Shown here: positions 7,640-9,989 of the stretch, piece after piece | How the letters are laid out: each line of letters starts with the position of its first letter | Position numbering within the stretch: position 1 is the stretch's first letter | Assembly (NCBI GenBank): GCA_041670885.1 | Contig: JBAXYJ010000100.1 | Coordinates: 1 to 9,989 of the forward strand | Direction of reading: 5' to 3' | Origin: JAJBWD01 sp041670885 | GTDB taxonomy: Bacteria; Bacillota; Clostridia; Clostridiales; Clostridiaceae | DNA: 9,989 nt | Notes under the pieces: generated by a model | What the model was told of the DNA's origin: nothing | The model's input: the letters and a program-made list of their open reading frames with translations, nothing else | Databases searched by the model: none | Position numbers and translations under genes: made by a program

Positions 7640-7704
7640 CCTCATAAATTCTCAATACCCTTTTATACCCTAGTTGAAAGGTGGAGTATCCATCTTTCTT
7701 TTTT
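7624..7704 (+). ncRNA. Predicted small RNA of about 80 nt, C-rich single-stranded centre
   Basis: A near-consensus promoter (7589-7617) and a strong intrinsic terminator (7676-7704) define this unit; no known family is recognised. The RNA would begin with a 6-bp hairpin (GGTTAT, TTGT, ATAACC, 7624-7639). An unpaired stretch with three C-runs follows (ACCCC at 7637-7641, ATACCC at 7655-7660, ATACCC at 7665-7670), and then the terminator hairpin. Exposed C-rich segments are the typical targeting elements of Firmicutes regulatory RNAs such as RsaE/RoxS, which pair with G-rich Shine-Dalgarno sequences. A role as an antisense regulator of translation is inferred. There is no plus-strand gene downstream, so it is not a leader. 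No plausible small ORF with a ribosome binding site was seen in it. Confidence 0.5.
7676..7704 (+). terminator. Strong plus-strand intrinsic terminator
   Basis: GAAAGGTGGA (7676-7685) pairs with TCCATCTTTC (7689-7698) in a 10-bp stem with one G-U pair and a GTA loop, followed directly by six T. It has the U-tail only on the plus strand, which fixes its orientation. Confidence 0.75.
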
Positions 7705-7707
7705 ATG

Positions 7708-7801
7708 GAGATTGCATAATTACCGACCGCTGGTCCATCTTAAAATAACGAATTTTCACTGTTTTTTCAAGATGGAATACAATCATGAATTATGCAATCT
7801 C
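7708..7801. repeat. 94-base imperfect palindrome with 14-bp perfect ends
   Basis: GAGATTGCATAATT (7708-7721) is perfectly inverted at 7788-7801. Inside lie a second 8-bp inverted pair, TCCATCTT (7734-7741) with AAGATGGA (7769-7776), and a third 5-bp pair, AAAAT (7742-7746) with ATTTT (7752-7756). The whole can fold into a rod with a 12/11-nt internal bubble. The hexamer TTTTAT flanks it on both sides (7701-7706 and 7802-7807), which suggests a target-site duplication of a small non-autonomous element. A structured RNA segment is the alternative. No coding capacity is credible. Confidence 0.6.
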
Positions 7802-7828
7802 TTTTATACAAACTATGATGTCACAGGC

Positions 7829-7860
7829 AAAAAAAATAAGCGATACATTTGCATCGCTTA
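7829..7860 (-). terminator. Intrinsic terminator of veg
   Basis: On the minus strand TAAGCGAT pairs with ATCGCTTA, extended by G-U and C-G pairs to 10 bp with a 4-nt loop (7837-7860), followed by eight U. The veg stop codon TAA (7858-7860) forms the first three bases of the stem. Confidence 0.92.
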
Positions 7861-8091
7861 TGAGAATTCCAACTGTACCGTTTTTGTCAATACATCAGAA
7901 TAACTATATGTCACTGTCCTAGGGGTGTCGCAATCAACTCTGATAACAAATATACTTGGATATACTTTCTCTATTATTCCATTATTAACAAAGACTTTTC
8001 TTCTGCCGCCATTTGCTTTAAATATAACTTTATCACCAATATGACTCTCTATATCTCTCTTAATTTCAGAAATAACATTCTTTTTCTCCAT
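7858..8091 (-). CDS. veg: Veg protein (DUF1021 family)
   Basis: Veg is a small, highly expressed, conserved Firmicutes protein; in B. subtilis it stimulates biofilm formation, but its biochemical activity is unknown. The 77-residue product shows the family pattern: an N-terminal helix (ISEIKRDIESHIGDKVIFKA), then NGGRRKVFVNNGIIEKVYPS and the C-terminal RTVTYSYSDVLTKTVQLEF. This corresponds to a small beta-barrel-like fold. The length is slightly below the Bacillus protein's roughly 86 residues. The ATG at 8091 follows GAGGGTG with 5 bases spacing. It sits between yabG and sipL, keeping the yabG-veg order of Bacillus, and is transcribed from two tandem strong promoters, matching the high expression of veg elsewhere. 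Confidence 0.95.
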   Translation of the reverse strand: MEKKNVISEIKRDIESHIGDKVIFKANGGRRKVFVNNGIIEKVYPSIFVIRVDCDTPRTVTYSYSDVLTKTVQLEFS

Positions 8092-8116
8092 ATAAACACC
8101 CTCTTTCTCTCATTAT

Positions 8117-8145
8117 ATTGTACAACAATCAACAATCATTGTCAA
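8117..8145 (-). promoter_or_regulatory. veg promoter P2 (proximal, sigma-A)
   Basis: TTGACA, a 17-bp spacer and TACAAT (one base off consensus) lie on the minus strand. The predicted start near 8110 gives a leader of only about 19 nt, so the ribosome binding site is close to the RNA 5' end. Confidence 0.85.
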
Positions 8146-8155
8146 TAAAATTCCT

Positions 8156-8184
8156 ATTATAAGTTTTATTAAGCAAAATGTCAA
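8156..8184 (-). promoter_or_regulatory. veg promoter P1 (distal, perfect sigma-A consensus)
   Basis: TTGACA, a 17-bp spacer and TATAAT form an exact consensus sigma-A promoter on the minus strand. It lies 39 bases upstream of P2, with an expected start near 8149. Confidence 0.85.
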
Positions 8185-8201
8185 CACTAATTTACCGTTA
8201 A

Positions 8202-8234
8202 AATGCTTCAAATCTGTTAAAAATCTGAAGCATT
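8202..8234 (-). terminator. Stem-loop after yabG, weak terminator candidate
   Basis: AATGCTTCA and TGAAGCATT form a 9-bp stem, extended by five further A-U/G-U pairs to about 14 bp with a 5-nt loop. The U-tail on the minus strand is short (TTTTAACGG), so termination may be inefficient. It lies about 60 bases after the yabG stop and just upstream of veg P1, where it would insulate the two genes. Confidence 0.4.
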
Positions 8235-8294
8235 ATATATTATTTCTCTTTTTTTAAATTTTATTCACAATATATCTTATTTGACTTAATATTC

Positions 8295-9152
8295 TTAAAA
8301 ATAAGATGATTTCGGATAGCCTTCCCTATATTTACCTCTTGTCTGCAGTCCTCCTATCCCCTTCGTTCCTGTTATAGTATTTTCAAGGGCTTCTTTTATG
8401 GAAACGGTTCTTTCAACGCTGGTATATGATATTTTTTCACATAAAAATACCGGATCCAGACAATGTATCAATACTCTGTTTGGTGATGAAGCAAAATTAG
8501 CACCGGCATTTAAAATCGCCTCGTAATAAGACTGGCAGGCACCGGCAAATATAACCAAATCATCATAATCAGGCTCGTATTTCCTTAAATTTTGTACTGA
8601 TTCTATGAAATATTTTGAATTTTTATAGGAATTTATATCGGCATAGTTATTTGCTGATTTTAAAATAGCATCGTGACCTGTGAGAACAACAATATCCGGT
8701 CTTATCTGCTCTACTAATTCTACAACTTTAAGAGGCTGCTCCTCTTCCTTAATTATATTTCCAAAGGCTTCAATAGAAAGCTGCTTATACAGATTCATAC
8801 ACTGGGTTAAATAATTTTTATCTCCATCTATATGGAGAACCCTGCCTGGTCTTCCAAATGATAAATTAGCTTCGCTTTTCTGCCTGTATTCCCTATACCC
8901 CTTATTATCCAGCCTGTTTAAAACTATTTTTTTAATATTTTGATTTATCTTCCTGTTTAAATTCTTTTCCTTATCTGATAATTTATTTTCATTAACCTTT
9001 TCTAAATCTTCAATTGGAGAATCAGCTATTAGTCTTAGATTTATTCCTTTTAATGTACACAGCATAACTCCATTTTTTTCACTTATATCAATTATTTTAA
9101 ATGTAACATCCTTCCCATAGGATTTTCTTACAACAATATCACCTATTCCCAT
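8295..9152 (-). CDS. yabG: Sporulation-specific protease YabG
   Basis: YabG is a sporulation protease made in the mother cell that trims spore coat proteins (in C. difficile also SpoIVA and the CspBA and SipA precursors). The 285-residue protein begins with the family's SH3-like segment MGIGDIVVRKSYGKDVTFKI and LKGINLRLIADSP. Next come RPGRVLHIDGD (101-111) and TGHDAIL around His160. GACQSYYEAI follows, with Cys206, and then SPNRVLIHCLDPVFLCEKIS. His160 and Cys206 match by position and context the catalytic His and Cys proposed for the C. difficile enzyme (H161/C207, from memory). The ATG at 9152 follows GGAGGAA. A sigma-K promoter lies directly upstream, fitting late mother-cell expression. 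veg follows, as in Bacillus. Confidence 0.95.
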   Translation of the reverse strand: MGIGDIVVRKSYGKDVTFKIIDISEKNGVMLCTLKGINLRLIADSPIEDLEKVNENKLSDKEKNLNRKINQNIKKIVLNRLDNKGYREYRQKSEANLSFGRPGRVLHIDGDKNYLTQCMNLYKQLSIEAFGNIIKEEEQPLKVVELVEQIRPDIVVLTGHDAILKSANNYADINSYKNSKYFIESVQNLRKYEPDYDDLVIFAGACQSYYEAILNAGANFASSPNRVLIHCLDPVFLCEKISYTSVERTVSIKEALENTITGTKGIGGLQTRGKYREGYPKSSYF

Positions 9153-9176
9153 ATATTCCTCCGAGTATTTATATTA

Positions 9177-9204
9177 TATACTATGGGAATATAGAAAATA
9201 GGTG
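9177..9204 (-). promoter_or_regulatory. Sigma-K promoter of yabG
   Basis: The minus strand reads CACC, then CATAGTATA with 16 bp between AC and CATA. This is an exact match to the sigma-K pattern mACm, 16-17 bp, CATANNNTA. The expected start near 9169 leaves about 16 nt before the coding sequence. It begins 6 bases after the stop of the CotS-family gene. yabG is sigma-K dependent in Bacillus. Confidence 0.7.
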
Positions 9205-9209
9205 AAATT

Positions 9210-9989
9210 TTAGTCCTTCTGATCAAAATTAGATTTAAACTCTTCTATGAAATTCAAAAATTTATCCTGCTCCAAGTTAAGCTCCTGAAGCTTTTTTTCA
9301 AAGGTAGCCTGAGACCAGTTTACTTCATTGTAATAGTATCTATTTGCCAGTCTCCAGAATCTCTGAGGGAATATTAAGAAAGAATATATTACTCTTATTT
9401 CATCCTGGCTTATTTCTGATACCTGATCATATGAGTTAATAATCATCTTTGCATATTCAATTTTCCAGTCATTTCTCTTTAATACCTTAGTCATGAAGGA
9501 AGAAATATCATAGGCTCTTATTTCTCTTTTGCTGTAATCAAAATCTATTACATTATAATTCTGGTCTTTGTCAATTATAATATTATGATAAGTATAATCA
9601 TGGTGGCAGAAGCTTTTATCAATATCAGCTATTTGGCATAATTTTATATAATTGCTGTCTTCAATTATTTTCATTGCTTTTTTGCTTAAGTTTTTATAAA
9701 ACTCCAGATTCTTAACATATGAAAGATCAAACTCTGTATATCTTCCTTTTTTTCTGCCCATTTCTTTCATTTTGTCCATTCCTTTTGTCCTCTTACCCAT
9801 CAGGTGAGGCCACCTGCCTAAATCTGTTTTAAGCTTACTGTTCTCAGGCGGCTCATAGCCCTTTGATGATATGTGAAGCTCTGCCAGCTTTTTAGCAGCT
9901 TCTATGATATCCTGTGCCTTATGAAAGTCGCATTCTTCTCCGTCTATCCAGCTGGACAATGTATATATGTCCTCATTTACAATTGCATA
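9210..9989 (-). CDS. CotS-family spore coat protein, kinase-like fold (5' end beyond window)
   Basis: The frame is open from 9989 and continues past the window edge; about 259 C-terminal codons are visible, where the whole family is about 330-350 residues long. A TTG at 9959 is not the true start, because coding sequence (YAIVNEDIYT) continues upstream of it and joins the family motif SSWIDGEECDF. CotS/YsxE proteins have a choline/aminoglycoside phosphotransferase-like fold. Here the catalytic-loop-like motif CHHDYTYHNIIID is followed by the metal-binding-like NVIDFDYSKREIRAYDISSF, and both look intact. KLAELHISSKGY and the basic RWPHLMGKRTKG segment are also typical. In clostridia such genes encode coat components near yabG. 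Enzymatic activity is not proven for the family. No clear terminator was found after the stop. Confidence 0.9.
   Translation of the reverse strand, partial: YAIVNEDIYTLSSWIDGEECDFHKAQDIIEAAKKLAELHISSKGYEPPENSKLKTDLGRWPHLMGKRTKGMDKMKEMGRKKGRYTEFDLSYVKNLEFYKNLSKKAMKIIEDSNYIKLCQIADIDKSFCHHDYTYHNIIIDKDQNYNVIDFDYSKREIRAYDISSFMTKVLKRNDWKIEYAKMIINSYDQVSEISQDEIRVIYSFLIFPQRFWRLANRYYYNEVNWSQATFEKKLQELNLEQDKFLNFIEEFKSNFDQKD

Noticed and set aside
7624..7670. G-quadruplex from the GGG runs on the minus strand
   Set aside because: Only three runs of three or more G occur, with long loops; four are needed.
7703..7786. 27-codon minus-strand frame starting MIVFHLEKTV within the palindrome
   Set aside because: No ribosome binding site, no hydrophobic segment typical of a type I toxin, and the frame is imposed by the inverted repeat.
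7708..7801. 6S RNA identity for the bubbled rod
   Set aside because: The rod alone is too short and lacks a terminator at its end, and no diagnostic sequence was recognised; kept only as a question within the minus-strand RNA finding.
7589..7903. Plus-strand reading frame of 104 codons
   Set aside because: It starts at the TTG of the -35 box without a ribosome binding site, crosses the palindrome and two terminators, and ends antisense inside veg. The composition is not protein-like.

Overview
The window is AT-rich and carries compact, co-directional operons with strong AGGAGG-type ribosome binding sites, sigma-A promoters and U-tailed intrinsic terminators. Together with several sporulation and germination genes (CotS-family, YabG, SipL, GerA-family), this points to an anaerobic endospore former of the Clostridium type. 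SipL (SPOCS/DUF3794 repeats plus a C-terminal LysM) is the clostridial marker. Every protein gene lies on the minus strand, so the biological order runs from the right end of the window to the left.

Right end to middle (9989 to 7858): the 3' part of a CotS-family coat protein gene comes first. It is followed by yabG, the spore coat protease gene, which has its own near-consensus sigma-K promoter, and then by veg behind two tandem near-perfect sigma-A promoters. The 363 bases between veg and sipL contain no convincing protein gene but much RNA-like structure. They hold the veg terminator, a 94-base imperfect palindrome flanked by 6-base direct repeats, and a strong plus-strand promoter and terminator that outline an undescribed small RNA of about 80 nt. 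This is the only plus-strand transcription unit I can support.

Middle (7511 to 5866): sipL stands alone, with a sigma-E-like promoter and its own terminator.

Left half (5862 to 1594): an extended -10 sigma-A promoter drives a leader that contains an intrinsic-terminator-like hairpin. Then come moxR (AAA+ ATPase), a DUF58 protein, a polytopic DUF4129 protein and ispE (isoprenoid precursor kinase), tightly packed and closed by one terminator. In Bacillus the order is yabG-veg-sspF-ispE; here sipL and the MoxR module sit between veg and ispE.

Left end (1548 to 1): a 70-residue two-helix membrane protein is followed by a GerA-family spore germination protein cut off by the window edge. The small protein resembles in layout the D subunits that accompany GerA receptors.

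The genes therefore combine spore envelope assembly (CotS-like, YabG, SipL), germination (GerA family), an envelope-linked MoxR module and a housekeeping isoprenoid gene. All assignments were made by reading motifs; no database search was possible.
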